Below, in pieces: positions 22,907 through 31,091 of a stretch of DNA of 33,155 bases. The stretch covers positions 1 to 33,155 of IMG/VR virus record IMGVR_UViG_3300010403_000043. One strand, given 5' to 3'. The notes below the pieces were generated by a model. That model saw only the letters and a program-made list of their open reading frames with translations, did not search any database and was not told the DNA's origin. A program made the position numbers and the translations under genes. The first letter of the stretch is position 1, and every line of letters starts with the position of its first letter. Source of the DNA: a virus.

Positions 22907-23695
22907 ATGGGCCAAACGGACGTTTTCATCCTACCGGCGAGCGGGACGGCTATTGTCTTCGATATCGTCGAGTCCGAAACGCACACGTCTAAGTCCACGG
23001 TGACGGACCATCCCGTGGAATTGGGCTCGAACGTTTCGGACCATATCCGAAACGACCCGGACCGGATTTCGATCAAAGGGACGGTGACGAATACACCACT
23101 CCTACTAGGCGACAACGGCTCGACCTTGCAGGGCATGGGCATTCCCGGTCGGCAAACCCAAATCAGGCAAACCAAAAGCACAACCCTAAACATCCCTAAA
23201 CCCCCTCCGGCCCTGTCTATCACCGGCGCCATTTCGGCGCTAGGGGATTTGCTTTTCGGCACTCCCCCGGTTGTGGCCCAATTGAGTCCCTACGTTGTAG
23301 GTAACTATCCCGCCGTTACCGTACAGGTACAGGCGTTTTCGGATCCAACGTTTGACAACGTGCTAGAAACTCACAATAACCTAACCGCCATTCGTCAAGG
23401 GGCTATTATCTGCGAAGTGTTCACTTCGACCAAAGCCTATGATTCAATGGTGATTGAGTCTATCGAGTATACTAAGGAGGATTTGGGAGCGGGTAATTTC
23501 TCGGTCGAGTTGCGGCGGATGATCCAAGTCCAGAGTGCGGTTGTGGCTGCGCCCGTTCCGCTAATCAAAGCCGGCTCGCCACCCGCTCCGAAGGGCTCTC
23601 AGGTACCGGAAGATATGTCCGCGGCCGAGAAGAAAACACTACTCCGGAAAGCGACCGGCAAGGTTTGGGACCTAGCGGCGAACGCGATTAAGTAA
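22907..23695 (+). CDS. Dit-like baseplate/tail protein
   Basis: The protein has 262 residues. The N-terminal FDIVESETHTSKSTVTDHPV, followed by ELGSNVSDHIRNDPDRISI and KGTVTNTP, is the Dit-like N-terminal pattern found just after tape measures. The middle has a Pro-rich linker, and the following segment has a beta pattern (YPAVTVQVQAFSDPTFDNVL) with a second conserved part ending SVELRRMIQVQ. It probably joins tube, tape measure and baseplate hub. The ATG sits three bases after the tape measure stop. Confidence 0.78.
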   Translation: MGQTDVFILPASGTAIVFDIVESETHTSKSTVTDHPVELGSNVSDHIRNDPDRISIKGTVTNTPLLLGDNGSTLQGMGIPGRQTQIRQTKSTTLNIPKPPPALSITGAISALGDLLFGTPPVVAQLSPYVVGNYPAVTVQVQAFSDPTFDNVLETHNNLTAIRQGAIICEVFTSTKAYDSMVIESIEYTKEDLGAGNFSVELRRMIQVQSAVVAAPVPLIKAGSPPAPKGSQVPEDMSAAEKKTLLRKATGKVWDLAANAIK

Positions 23696-23696
23696 C

Positions 23697-24014
23697 ATGG
23701 CGACGACCGTAATCCTTCCCGTCCCGACCGATACCCCGGACACGTCTATTCGTGTTCCGTTGGGCGATGTTGATTACATCGTCCGCCTGAACTATCACGA
23801 GCGCGAGGATAGGTGGTATCTCGACCTATTGACGGCTGAGAACGTGGAAATTGTTTGCGGGATTAAGCTTGTCTCGAATTGGCCGCTACTCCGCCGGTTG
23901 GTCGATATCCGCCGGCCGGGCGGCGAGCTAATCGCTTTGCGCGCGGTCGGGGACGCTCCGCCCGGTTTCTCCGACCTGGGTCGGGGCGTGCAATTGGCCT
24001 ATGTCACCTTCTAA
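23697..24014 (+). CDS. Baseplate plug protein (Pam3 gp18-like)
   Basis: The protein has 105 residues. The middle VDYIVRLNYHEREDRWYLDL followed by WPLLRRLVDIRRPGGELIAL and a final GRGVQLAYVTF is characteristic of small baseplate plug proteins that follow the Dit-like gene (Pam3 gp18-type). It likely seals the tube between Dit-like protein and hub. The 3' end overlaps the hub gene by 14 bases. Confidence 0.78.
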   Translation: MATTVILPVPTDTPDTSIRVPLGDVDYIVRLNYHEREDRWYLDLLTAENVEIVCGIKLVSNWPLLRRLVDIRRPGGELIALRAVGDAPPGFSDLGRGVQLAYVTF

Positions 24015-24861
24015 CCTACTATTCAACCGCGCATGCGCCGTTATCGTCCAAACGGACGGCGCCAAAGCGATTAAGATTGCCCCTCAGGGTGGGCAGAAGG
24101 AAGCTTTATCCGTCAAGTTTACAGTTAAAAAGGATCTGACGAGCAAGCCTAACACGGCCGAGTTGCAGATTTACAACCTATCCCCCGACACCCGTCTAGC
24201 GCTGCAAAAGCTAAAGGATGCGACGGTACAGATTGATGCAGGTTACGTCGGGAGCACGTCAACCATCTTCCTAGGCGATATGCGCACGGGGTTCGGCGCG
24301 CATACCGGACCGGACTGGATTACTACCCTATCCGCGGGCGACGGAGAGGCCAAGCTTCGGACCGCTCGAGTGCAAACCGCGCTACGGGCAGGGACGGACA
24401 TCGCAACCGTGTTCCGGGCGCTGTCGACCGCACTAGGGGTGTCCAAGGGCAACCTAGACGCCGCGGTGTCTGCCATCCAAGGCGCCGGGTTTTCGTCGCA
24501 ATTCTCCCTTGGAACGGTCCTATCAGGCTCGGCCGCGAGTGAGATGGATCGGATTACCGCGAGCGTTGATTATACGTGGTCGGTACAGGGCGGGAAGTTA
24601 CAGCTAGTCCCGAGGGGGCAAGCGCTCGCCGGAAGTGCGATTCTGTTGACCGAAAAAACCGGTATGATTGGCTCGCCGACCGTGGACAAGGATGGTGTTG
24701 TCTCGGTTAAAATGCTCATGGTTGCGGACGTTTATCCCGGCCGCAAAATAGTTTTGCAGGCGAGCGAGATAAAGGGTCAATACGCTATCCAAGAAACCGC
24801 CCACACCGGCGATACGCGCGGGCAAGACTGGTATATTGACGTCAAGGCAAAGCCTTATTGA
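24001..24861 (+). CDS. Baseplate hub protein (gp27/gp44-like)
   Basis: The protein has 286 residues, starting at ATG 24001 inside the plug gene. The N-terminal part (LSVKFTVKKDLTSKPNTAEL, then QIYNLSPDTRLALQ) and later VQIDAGYVGSTSTIFLGDM are standard hub features, with a second domain (ASVDYTWSVQGGKLQLVPRG). Hubs of this class trimerise around the spike base. The C-terminal half ends YAIQETAHTGDTRGQDWYID, another recurring hub segment. Confidence 0.8.
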   Translation: MSPSNLLFNRACAVIVQTDGAKAIKIAPQGGQKEALSVKFTVKKDLTSKPNTAELQIYNLSPDTRLALQKLKDATVQIDAGYVGSTSTIFLGDMRTGFGAHTGPDWITTLSAGDGEAKLRTARVQTALRAGTDIATVFRALSTALGVSKGNLDAAVSAIQGAGFSSQFSLGTVLSGSAASEMDRITASVDYTWSVQGGKLQLVPRGQALAGSAILLTEKTGMIGSPTVDKDGVVSVKMLMVADVYPGRKIVLQASEIKGQYAIQETAHTGDTRGQDWYIDVKAKPY

Positions 24862-24862
24862 T

Positions 24863-24943
24863 ATGCGACGAGACGACTTTGCCTATACCCTAATCGTAGG
24901 GGTTTTCGTGGTTCTAATGCTGCTACTTTTGGAGTCCAAATGA
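24863..24943 (+). CDS. 26-residue single-membrane-span small protein
   Basis: The ATG at 24863 begins one base after the hub stop (TGA 24859-24861), and the TGA at 24941-24943 overlaps the spike ATG at 24940. The product is a charged start (MRRDDFAY), a hydrophobic run of about 15 residues (TLIVGVFVVLMLLLL) and a charged end (ESK). It is a textbook minimal membrane peptide. It fills the whole hub-spike gap and is coupled to the spike gene. No family recognised. It may be a lysis, superinfection or membrane-contact peptide, all inferred. Confidence 0.6.
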   Translation: MRRDDFAYTLIVGVFVVLMLLLLESK

Positions 24944-25617
24944 GCGGCCCGGATCCGCGTCAAGTCGAAGTCTTGGACCGCGTGACGGACGCCAAAACGG
25001 CCAAGATTTGGACATCGACCCAAGGCATTATCGTTACGTACGATGCGGCCAAGATGGTTGCAGATATACAGCTAGTCTCACCATCGAAAGAACTAGCTAA
25101 AGACGGGAGTTACAAGAACGAAAAGCTTCCTATCCTGGCAGACGTTCCGGTATTGTTCCCGGGGGGTGGCGAATTCAAGCTACATTGGCCGCTCAGCGCG
25201 AACGATGAAGTATTGATCCTATGCACTAAGCAATCCCTTCGCGCGTGGTACGATCAAGGCAAAGTCGGACTTGATCCAATCGACCCGAGGAACCATCATC
25301 TAGCGCACGCGCTCGCGATTCCGATCCTGGGCCGAGTGCCCCCGACGGTGGACCCGGACGGCGCGGTTGTGCTAGAGTGCTCGCTTGTCAAGATCGGTGA
25401 CCCGACCACGGCCGATTTCGCGGCCCTCGCTTCAAAGGTTGACACCGCGATAGGAAATCTTGTGCTCGCGCTAACCGACCCCGCAAATTGGTCCGGCGTG
25501 ACCGGGGGCTCAGCCGTTGCAACCGCGCTAGCAGTTGCTTGGGTTCCGACGCTTCCGGGCCCGCCCGGCGCGCATCCGATCGACCCCACACCTTGTGAGA
25601 GGGTAAAGATAACGTGA
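24940..25617 (+). CDS. Baseplate spike protein, Gp138 N-terminal-like
   Basis: The protein has 225 residues. The N-terminal OB-like domain (IWTSTQGIIVTYDAAKMVAD, then LPILADVPVLFPGGGEFKLH and WPLSANDEVLILC) matches the Gp138/gp45-type central spike fold. A later block HHLAHALAIPILGRVPP and the segment VVLECSLVKIGDP precede a helical/Ala-rich tail with a Pro/Gly end. It should form the trimeric membrane-piercing tip. The position after the hub gene is canonical. Confidence 0.82.
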   Translation: MSGPDPRQVEVLDRVTDAKTAKIWTSTQGIIVTYDAAKMVADIQLVSPSKELAKDGSYKNEKLPILADVPVLFPGGGEFKLHWPLSANDEVLILCTKQSLRAWYDQGKVGLDPIDPRNHHLAHALAIPILGRVPPTVDPDGAVVLECSLVKIGDPTTADFAALASKVDTAIGNLVLALTDPANWSGVTGGSAVATALAVAWVPTLPGPPGAHPIDPTPCERVKIT

Positions 25618-27311
25618 CAAGCCCTATTCAAGTCAACGGCGGCACCATCGGTGCCCTGTACGTTCTAGAGCTTGCCTCTGACGATCCGGTTGCGCTGGTA
25701 GACACGTCCGGCGCTAGCTCTTCGGTTTGGTCGGCAGTCTCGTATCCGTCGGGCCTAACCGATGCTCCGCCCGTCACGAACCCGACGAGCGCTAGCGCGA
25801 CGTTCCCCGCTCAGGATCGTCCGGGCACCACGTATACAATCCGTCTCTTGTCGGACGGGAAACCCTATTACGTCGCGCTAGTCTATCCGAATTCGGCAGG
25901 CGGGGCGCTTCCGTCACCAGGGTTTAACCCTTTTGGAATCAACCCAAACGCTCTATCGGATTCATATGCAGGCAAAGGCCCGACCGGAACGGCGCTACTA
26001 AATGCCTTTCTTACTGACATCTCGGAAAAGACGGACGGTCTCGAAAATCTAACCGTTGACGAAACCGGGGCACACTTCGCCGATACAACCGACAATCCTG
26101 TTTATGTCGGGGTTGAGCCGGCCGTAGCACCGGGCACGCCTGTTTTTGGTAAGGCGATTGTCCTATCCGGCCAATCGTACACTAGCGGGACGCTCGAGGG
26201 CTCGAAGGGCGGTATCGCTGCGGTGCAGGGCGGCAAGGGCGGCCATGGTGGTGACGCGTATACCATCGGTGGCGATGCTGAAGTAAGCACTAAAGAAGCC
26301 GGCGACGCGTATCTAGTCGGCGGCTACTACAGTAATCCGGACGGCTCGCCCCTGGCGCCGGGCGTTGGTTCGCGGGGCGGAAACGTAGAAATCCAAGCCC
26401 GTTTCGCGGATGCTGAGACGTCCGGCGAAGTCCGTATTAAGATCGAAACGTCTAACCGCATCCTGGTGGACGCTACGAAAGTCTACATCGGCGCGGACAA
26501 CGCGGCATCGGTCGAGCTCGGGGCCACCCTGGGGCACACGATCAAGATCGCGGGGAATACCCTCGTTTCTATCAGCGGAGCCAGCATCGAATTAGGCAAG
26601 CCCTTGACGTTCGGTGGGCCTGTGTCGACGGGCCTTATCCGCATCCCGAACCCGCACGACGATTACGCCGATGTTGCGATTGCTATCAGCAACTATGCCG
26701 GCAACGCGGATATTCCGGTTGTCAAGGTCGACCAAAACGACAAGGTATCCTTCGTAGGGCTGCTCACCGGCGGCGGTAACCTGGAATTCGACAACGCCGG
26801 CAACGCTACGCTGAACGCAACGCTGGCTCAAGTCGTCGCGACGTCGGTCATCCTCCAGGCGGCCGGTGGGGATCAGTCCCTCAACCTGAACGACGACGGC
26901 ACGGCCAATCTCAACGCCAATACGGAGTTAACCCTTGGCGGCGGAGGTATACAACAGAAGATCAATAACACCGGGATCGTGACCCAGGGGCTGGTGTACG
27001 GGGCGGACCACGTCCTGGCAGACGGGAACACCACCAAAAGTGTTTCCACTGGCCGTAACTGGGTTCTGCCGGATGGCACTCTCACCGGTAACGGCTCCGT
27101 CTCGTTCGATTCGAGCGGCGCCACGGGGAACGATCTTATCGGTGCATGCGTCACCCGCATTGACGTAACCGCGCACACGTACACCGTGAAGGACAGCGGT
27201 ACCGGGGCGACGCTCTATACCTTCCCGTCAATGACCGGCGGGAAGGTGTGGATCCAGTGGGATGATGTGAATGGGATTTGGCGTAAAGCCGACCTGGAGC
27301 TTGTGGCGTGA
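25614..27311 (+). CDS. Tail fibre-like structural protein (565 aa)
   Basis: It starts at GTG 25614, overlapping the spike stop. The N-terminal ~90 residues look like a beta domain (Ser/Val/Thr). A Gly-rich stretch with GGKGGHGGDAYTIGGDAE lies near residues ~200-225, followed by repetitive beta structure with N/G/A and alternating Val/Ile, typical of trimeric fibres. The C-terminal segment (YTVKDSGTGATLYTFPS, then IQWDDVNGIWRKADL) is a common distal-fibre pattern. It may bind host surface sugars together with the next gene. CTA codons and CTAG sites vanish after about 26,316, pointing to a recombined 3' part. Confidence 0.65.
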   Translation: MTSPIQVNGGTIGALYVLELASDDPVALVDTSGASSSVWSAVSYPSGLTDAPPVTNPTSASATFPAQDRPGTTYTIRLLSDGKPYYVALVYPNSAGGALPSPGFNPFGINPNALSDSYAGKGPTGTALLNAFLTDISEKTDGLENLTVDETGAHFADTTDNPVYVGVEPAVAPGTPVFGKAIVLSGQSYTSGTLEGSKGGIAAVQGGKGGHGGDAYTIGGDAEVSTKEAGDAYLVGGYYSNPDGSPLAPGVGSRGGNVEIQARFADAETSGEVRIKIETSNRILVDATKVYIGADNAASVELGATLGHTIKIAGNTLVSISGASIELGKPLTFGGPVSTGLIRIPNPHDDYADVAIAISNYAGNADIPVVKVDQNDKVSFVGLLTGGGNLEFDNAGNATLNATLAQVVATSVILQAAGGDQSLNLNDDGTANLNANTELTLGGGGIQQKINNTGIVTQGLVYGADHVLADGNTTKSVSTGRNWVLPDGTLTGNGSVSFDSSGATGNDLIGACVTRIDVTAHTYTVKDSGTGATLYTFPSMTGGKVWIQWDDVNGIWRKADLELVA

Positions 27312-27994
27312 GTCGTCGTATCGCGATCCCGCGACCTTCGGATTTCGGCACGGTCGGCGGGTGGTATCCTCCAGGCGACCGCACAGCGACGCTCATCTCC
27401 GGAAAGTACAGCGTCTCGCCGGACCGCTCCGGCAACGGATGGGACTTGCTACAGGGCACGGCCGGACAACGACCGTCGAAGGTAACTTCGGGCGGCCGGC
27501 CGGCGAGACGCTACGTGGCAGCTAACTCTACCTACATGGCCACCGCTTCTTTCGGAGCCATTGCGCACCCGATCGTTTACTGGATCGTGCTGAAGCTCAC
27601 GACGCAGACCGGGGTCTCCCCGCCAACCCCCTTTTACACGTACGTCGGAGGTGGCGTCGGCGATGCGCTCTATGCGCCTGATGGGACGCACGTCAACCTT
27701 TATGGCGACACTCTGACGATCGGGGCCGCGTTCGACATGACGGCCGGTTTCGCGTCGTACGTCGGGATCTGCAACGGGGTCAGCTCGTCCCTCCGGATCA
27801 ACGGAACGCAGGTGGCAAGCGGTACGCTGGCCGGAAGCAGCTTCACAGCATTCACCGAGGGGTCTATCGCCCCCGTCGGTGGGGGCCAGGAGATCGACGG
27901 CGACGTGCTGGACTCGGGCTTTTTCTTAGGCCTACCACCGTCGATTCCGGACTTCGAAAAGTACTACCTCCGCCGGGAGTTTCAAACGTGGTAA
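27308..27994 (+). CDS. Concanavalin A/LamG-like lectin-domain protein (228 aa)
   Basis: GTG 27308 overlaps the fibre stop. The protein has the beta-sandwich feel of LamG/ConA-like lectins: SPDRSGNGWDLLQGTAGQ, then IVYWIVLKLTT, a long run of alternating strands, and SLRINGTQVASGTLAGS typical of a sugar-binding jelly roll. The start MSRRIAIPRPSDFG has no obvious signal. It is likely an accessory receptor-binding or fibre-tip protein. The base composition differs from flanking baseplate genes (no CTAG). Confidence 0.6.
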   Translation: MSRRIAIPRPSDFGTVGGWYPPGDRTATLISGKYSVSPDRSGNGWDLLQGTAGQRPSKVTSGGRPARRYVAANSTYMATASFGAIAHPIVYWIVLKLTTQTGVSPPTPFYTYVGGGVGDALYAPDGTHVNLYGDTLTIGAAFDMTAGFASYVGICNGVSSSLRINGTQVASGTLAGSSFTAFTEGSIAPVGGGQEIDGDVLDSGFFLGLPPSIPDFEKYYLRREFQTW

Positions 27995-27997
27995 GCT

Positions 27998-28507
27998 ATG
28001 CCTATTAGCTGGGGCGGCGGTTCGTGGGGTTCCGGGGTTTGGGGCGGCGGTATATCCGCCCCTGAGCCGGATACGCTCGGCGCCTCGCCCGCAGTTGTCG
28101 GCCGAGGTATCTTTAAAACCCTCGCGCTGGATACGGACGGCGACCTTTTGGTTCCAGTGTCAATCGCTGCCGGCCCTATTGCTTACATACACCGGATCAA
28201 TTCGCGATTGCGCTTCTATGCGGGCGAATACTTCCTGGATACACGTCTAGGCGTCCCGTACTATCAAACAATATACGTCAAAGGAACAAGCCTCGCGGTG
28301 ATGAATGCCATTCTTCGGAAGGCGATTATCACGTGCCCCGGGGTTGTCTCGTGTGACGAATTCGAATCATCGATCGACACTCGAAAGCGTATCGCTACCG
28401 CTAATTGGAAAGCGACGATTGACGACGGTACGATCCTAACCGCCCGAGATGAGCCTTTCATTGTGCGCGGGGATTCGTTCGGACGGTCCTACGGGCAGCA
28501 AGGATAA
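27998..28507 (+). CDS. Baseplate wedge protein gp46-like
   Basis: The protein has 169 residues. The conserved core is INSRLRFYAGEYFLDTRLG, then VPYYQTIYVKG and AILRKAIITCPGVVSCDEFE, matching the Mu gp46-like / phage wedge family that pairs with gp47/J. The extreme N-terminus is unusual: SWGGGSWGSGVWGGG, a Trp/Gly/Ser repeat absent from the minimal fold. The stop lies just before the gp47 start. Confidence 0.82.
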   Translation: MPISWGGGSWGSGVWGGGISAPEPDTLGASPAVVGRGIFKTLALDTDGDLLVPVSIAAGPIAYIHRINSRLRFYAGEYFLDTRLGVPYYQTIYVKGTSLAVMNAILRKAIITCPGVVSCDEFESSIDTRKRIATANWKATIDDGTILTARDEPFIVRGDSFGRSYGQQG

Positions 28508-28509
28508 CT

Positions 28510-29775
28510 ATGAGCGTCGGAGATTACGTTACCGAAAACGGTTTGGTTTTGCCGAACCTAACCGACGTTATGGCCGACGTTTCGGACCAACAAAAGGCGG
28601 CTATCGATCCGAACCTGGACACGTCGCCTGAATCCCCTATCGGACAGTTTAACGGTATCTTCCTCGCCGCCCTACGCGACGCGTTCGAAACCCTAACGAT
28701 TGCCTATAACGGTTTTAACCCTGACGCGGCCGAGGATTTCCTACTTGAAGGAACCGCCGCGATTACCGGTACCATCCGAGCCGCCGCTACGTTCTCCCGT
28801 TTCACTCTGCTAACCGAGCAAACCGGAAAGAAACTAAAGCTAACGCTAGAGGCGAATAAGACAGTCTCGGCCGGAACCATCATCGCACAAGAGGGAAACA
28901 CTCAGGTTCAATTCGTCACGACGGAAGACGTTTCAAGTACGACCGCGGGCGATTACTACGCCGCGGCTAGGTGCGCCGTTACCGGTCCGGTCGCCTGCAA
29001 CGCTGGAACGCTAACCGTTATCCAAACCCCAGTCTCCGGCTTGACGGCGGTCACGAATGAATTCGACGCTATTCTCGGCCGCAACGTGGACACGGACGAA
29101 GAATTGCGCGCCCGCCGCGTTGACGAATTGCACGGACAGGGTACTAGCGCGGTCGATGCTGTCGCGTCTCTACTCGCGGCAATTGAGTTGCCGGACGGCT
29201 CGAAGCCTATCCAAGACGTCTCGGTGGTTGAGAATGCAACCGACTATCCGGACGCTTTGGGGCGTCCACCTCATTGCATCGAAGCTATCATCTATGACGG
29301 CGAGGGCTTGGACTGCCCGAACGATACGATCGCGCAAGTCCTATGGGATGCACACGCGGGCGGGATCCGAACCTACGGAATGACAACCGGCATTGCCGTG
29401 GACAAGAACGGCGCGGACCAATTAATGCACTTCAATCGGCCAGCACTCCGGCCGATCAAGATCCAAATTGACCTTACCGCCGGCCCAGACTACGCGGGCG
29501 ACGATCTAGTCAAGAGCGCAATTGAAAGTATCTTCCTCGCGACCCGGCAACGTATGGGAGTCGCGAACCGCGCGATTGAGGCGCTACTCTTTGCAGCTAT
29601 CCTAGACCGCAGCAACCTAACCGACAACCTGGGCTCAGGGGTTAAGGGTGTTACCCGTATCTCCAGCATCAAGATCCAATTCGTTGGATCGTCCTATCCT
29701 GCAAGCTATGTCGACCTAGCGATCAATCCTCGCGACCTTCCCACACTCGACACAAGCGACATTGAAATCCTATGA
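28510..29775 (+). CDS. Baseplate J/gp47-like wedge protein
   Basis: The protein has 421 residues. Segments such as DLDTSPESPIGQF-type (DPNLDTSPESPIGQFNGIFL), then LTIAYNGFNPDAAEDFLLE and the middle GRNVDTDEELRARRVDELHG are the expected J/gp47 pattern. It builds the baseplate periphery that triggers sheath contraction. The order gp46-gp47-DUF2612 is standard, except for the lysozyme gene inserted after it. Confidence 0.88.
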   Translation: MSVGDYVTENGLVLPNLTDVMADVSDQQKAAIDPNLDTSPESPIGQFNGIFLAALRDAFETLTIAYNGFNPDAAEDFLLEGTAAITGTIRAAATFSRFTLLTEQTGKKLKLTLEANKTVSAGTIIAQEGNTQVQFVTTEDVSSTTAGDYYAAARCAVTGPVACNAGTLTVIQTPVSGLTAVTNEFDAILGRNVDTDEELRARRVDELHGQGTSAVDAVASLLAAIELPDGSKPIQDVSVVENATDYPDALGRPPHCIEAIIYDGEGLDCPNDTIAQVLWDAHAGGIRTYGMTTGIAVDKNGADQLMHFNRPALRPIKIQIDLTAGPDYAGDDLVKSAIESIFLATRQRMGVANRAIEALLFAAILDRSNLTDNLGSGVKGVTRISSIKIQFVGSSYPASYVDLAINPRDLPTLDTSDIEIL

Positions 29776-30422
29776 ATAACCTGCGTCTATCCGATACCGG
29801 TCTATCATTCATCGCCCGCTGGGAAGGCTTTATCGGCCACGTGTACAACGACGTCGGAGGTAAAGCGACGGTGGGTTACGGCCACCTAGTCCTACCAGGC
29901 GAGCATTTCACAACGCTAACCCAAGCTCAGGGTTTGGACCTACTCCGGCAAGACGTCGGAAAGGCAGAGCACGCGGTCAACTCACTCGTCAACGTCCCCC
30001 TAGTCCAACGTCAATTTGACGCGCTCGTTTCGTTCGTTTTCAATGTCGGATCGGGCATTAATGGTTTCGCCGGCTCGACCTTGCTCCGCCTACTAAACCG
30101 CGGAGACTACTCCGGCGCCGCGTCGCAATTCACCCTTTGGGACCACGTTGGCGGGGTAGAAAATGCCGGGCTGCTCGCGCGGCGTCAGGCGGAGAAAGCG
30201 ATGTTTGGAGGCTTGCCCGACCTGTCCACGACTCGCGGTGTGCAAACCGCTCTTAATCTGCTAGGTTGGAAGCCGGCGCTGGCGGAAGATGATAAACTCG
30301 GACCGCTTACGAAAGCGGCCATCACGTCATGGCAGGCCGCGCATGGGTTGGACGATGATGGCAAGCCGGGCCCTAAGACACGCGCTGCACTTGCTCTCGC
30401 GCTGGCAAAATTGGGCACTTGA
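29772..30422 (+). CDS. GH24 endolysin with peptidoglycan-binding domain
   Basis: The protein has 216 residues. The N-terminal lysozyme domain carries the Glu-8-Asp-5-Thr triad: WEGF (E18), YND (D27) and GGKAT (T33), followed by VGYGH. The helix VQRQFDALVSFVFNVGSG is also diagnostic. Residues ~150-216 form a PG_binding_1-type domain (TTRGVQTALNLLGW, then PLTKAAITSWQAAHGLDDDG). It cleaves peptidoglycan, either at lysis or as a virion-associated enzyme. No signal peptide or SAR helix is visible, so a holin would be needed for lysis. It sits within the baseplate cluster, an uncommon position. Confidence 0.9.
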   Translation: MNNLRLSDTGLSFIARWEGFIGHVYNDVGGKATVGYGHLVLPGEHFTTLTQAQGLDLLRQDVGKAEHAVNSLVNVPLVQRQFDALVSFVFNVGSGINGFAGSTLLRLLNRGDYSGAASQFTLWDHVGGVENAGLLARRQAEKAMFGGLPDLSTTRGVQTALNLLGWKPALAEDDKLGPLTKAAITSWQAAHGLDDDGKPGPKTRAALALALAKLGT

Positions 30423-30474
30423 CAAGGCTATCGCCGTCCTCGATTGGCTGGACGGGATTAACAGGCGGATATGA
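30343..30474 (+). CDS. Possible embedded small ORF overlapping the endolysin end
   Basis: An alternate-frame ORF runs from ATG 30343 (other ATGs at 30355 and 30358) to TGA 30472-30474, whose stop overlaps the ATG of the next gene. It covers the only gap in the local cluster (30423-30470). The predicted 43 residues are basic with an amphipathic helix ending in AVLDWLDGINRRI. It could be a small lysis or regulatory peptide, or chance. No strong ribosome site is seen. Confidence 0.3.
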   Translation: MGWTMMASRALRHALHLLSRWQNWALDKAIAVLDWLDGINRRI

Positions 30475-31091
30475 GCCTAACCAAGAAAACTGATTATATC
30501 GAGCAAGGCTTAGACCGACTGCTCGAACAATACAAGAACAAGCCGCGCCTGCAAGGCTTGATCGAACCGTGGTTGGGCTGGATCCAAAAACTTGAAGATG
30601 CTGTCTGGGAGGTTATCACCCTTCGATACCTCGAAACCGGTAGCGGCGCACAACTTGACATTCTAGGTAAAATCCTAGGCGCCCCTAGAGCAAACCTATC
30701 GGATGAAAATTACCGTGTCCGTCTCAAGGCCCAGGGGATTATCCTTCGAACAAAGGGAAACCCGGTCGACATCGAAAGCCTTTTGCAGCTCTGCTCGCCA
30801 TACGACTTTGCAGTGACCGAGCACGCTATCGCGACGCTGCTAGTCGAATTGACCGAACCGGTCGACGTCGACACGTTCGACATTTTCGTTCTATGGCAAA
30901 TCCTGATAGAGGCTAAGGCGGGCGGCGTACGGCTAGAGCTAACCTACTCCCCGAACCTAGATGATGACGATTTGACGTTCGCCGAATGGTCCGCGGACTA
31001 CTCGACACCGGTATTCGATACCGACCACGGTCTAGGCTACACCGACGATGCGACGGTGGGCGGACTACTCATTTCCACCATTTCGCAATAG
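30471..31091 (+). CDS. DUF2612-type baseplate/tail protein
   Basis: The protein has 206 residues. The central portion LRYLETGSGAQLDILGKIL followed by NYRVRLKAQGIILRTKGN is the DUF2612 signature (gp48/tail protein I-like). It links the wedge to fibre proteins. The C-terminus after residue ~165 is acidic and Asp-rich (LDDDDLTFAEWSADYST). The ATG overlaps the previous small frame's stop. A long fibre-like gene follows. Confidence 0.82.
   Translation: MSLTKKTDYIEQGLDRLLEQYKNKPRLQGLIEPWLGWIQKLEDAVWEVITLRYLETGSGAQLDILGKILGAPRANLSDENYRVRLKAQGIILRTKGNPVDIESLLQLCSPYDFAVTEHAIATLLVELTEPVDVDTFDIFVLWQILIEAKAGGVRLELTYSPNLDDDDLTFAEWSADYSTPVFDTDHGLGYTDDATVGGLLISTISQ

Noticed and set aside
21640-23262. A 540-codon open frame on the - strand
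   Set aside because: It lies antisense across the tape measure and Dit-like genes, spans their junction, has low-complexity Ser/Pro/Arg content and no recognisable domain. It is a by-product of GC-rich coding DNA.
26200-26300. Tandem repeat array in the fibre gene
   Set aside because: The Gly-rich GGKGG/GGDA pattern is irregular at DNA level and is better described as low-complexity fibre sequence.
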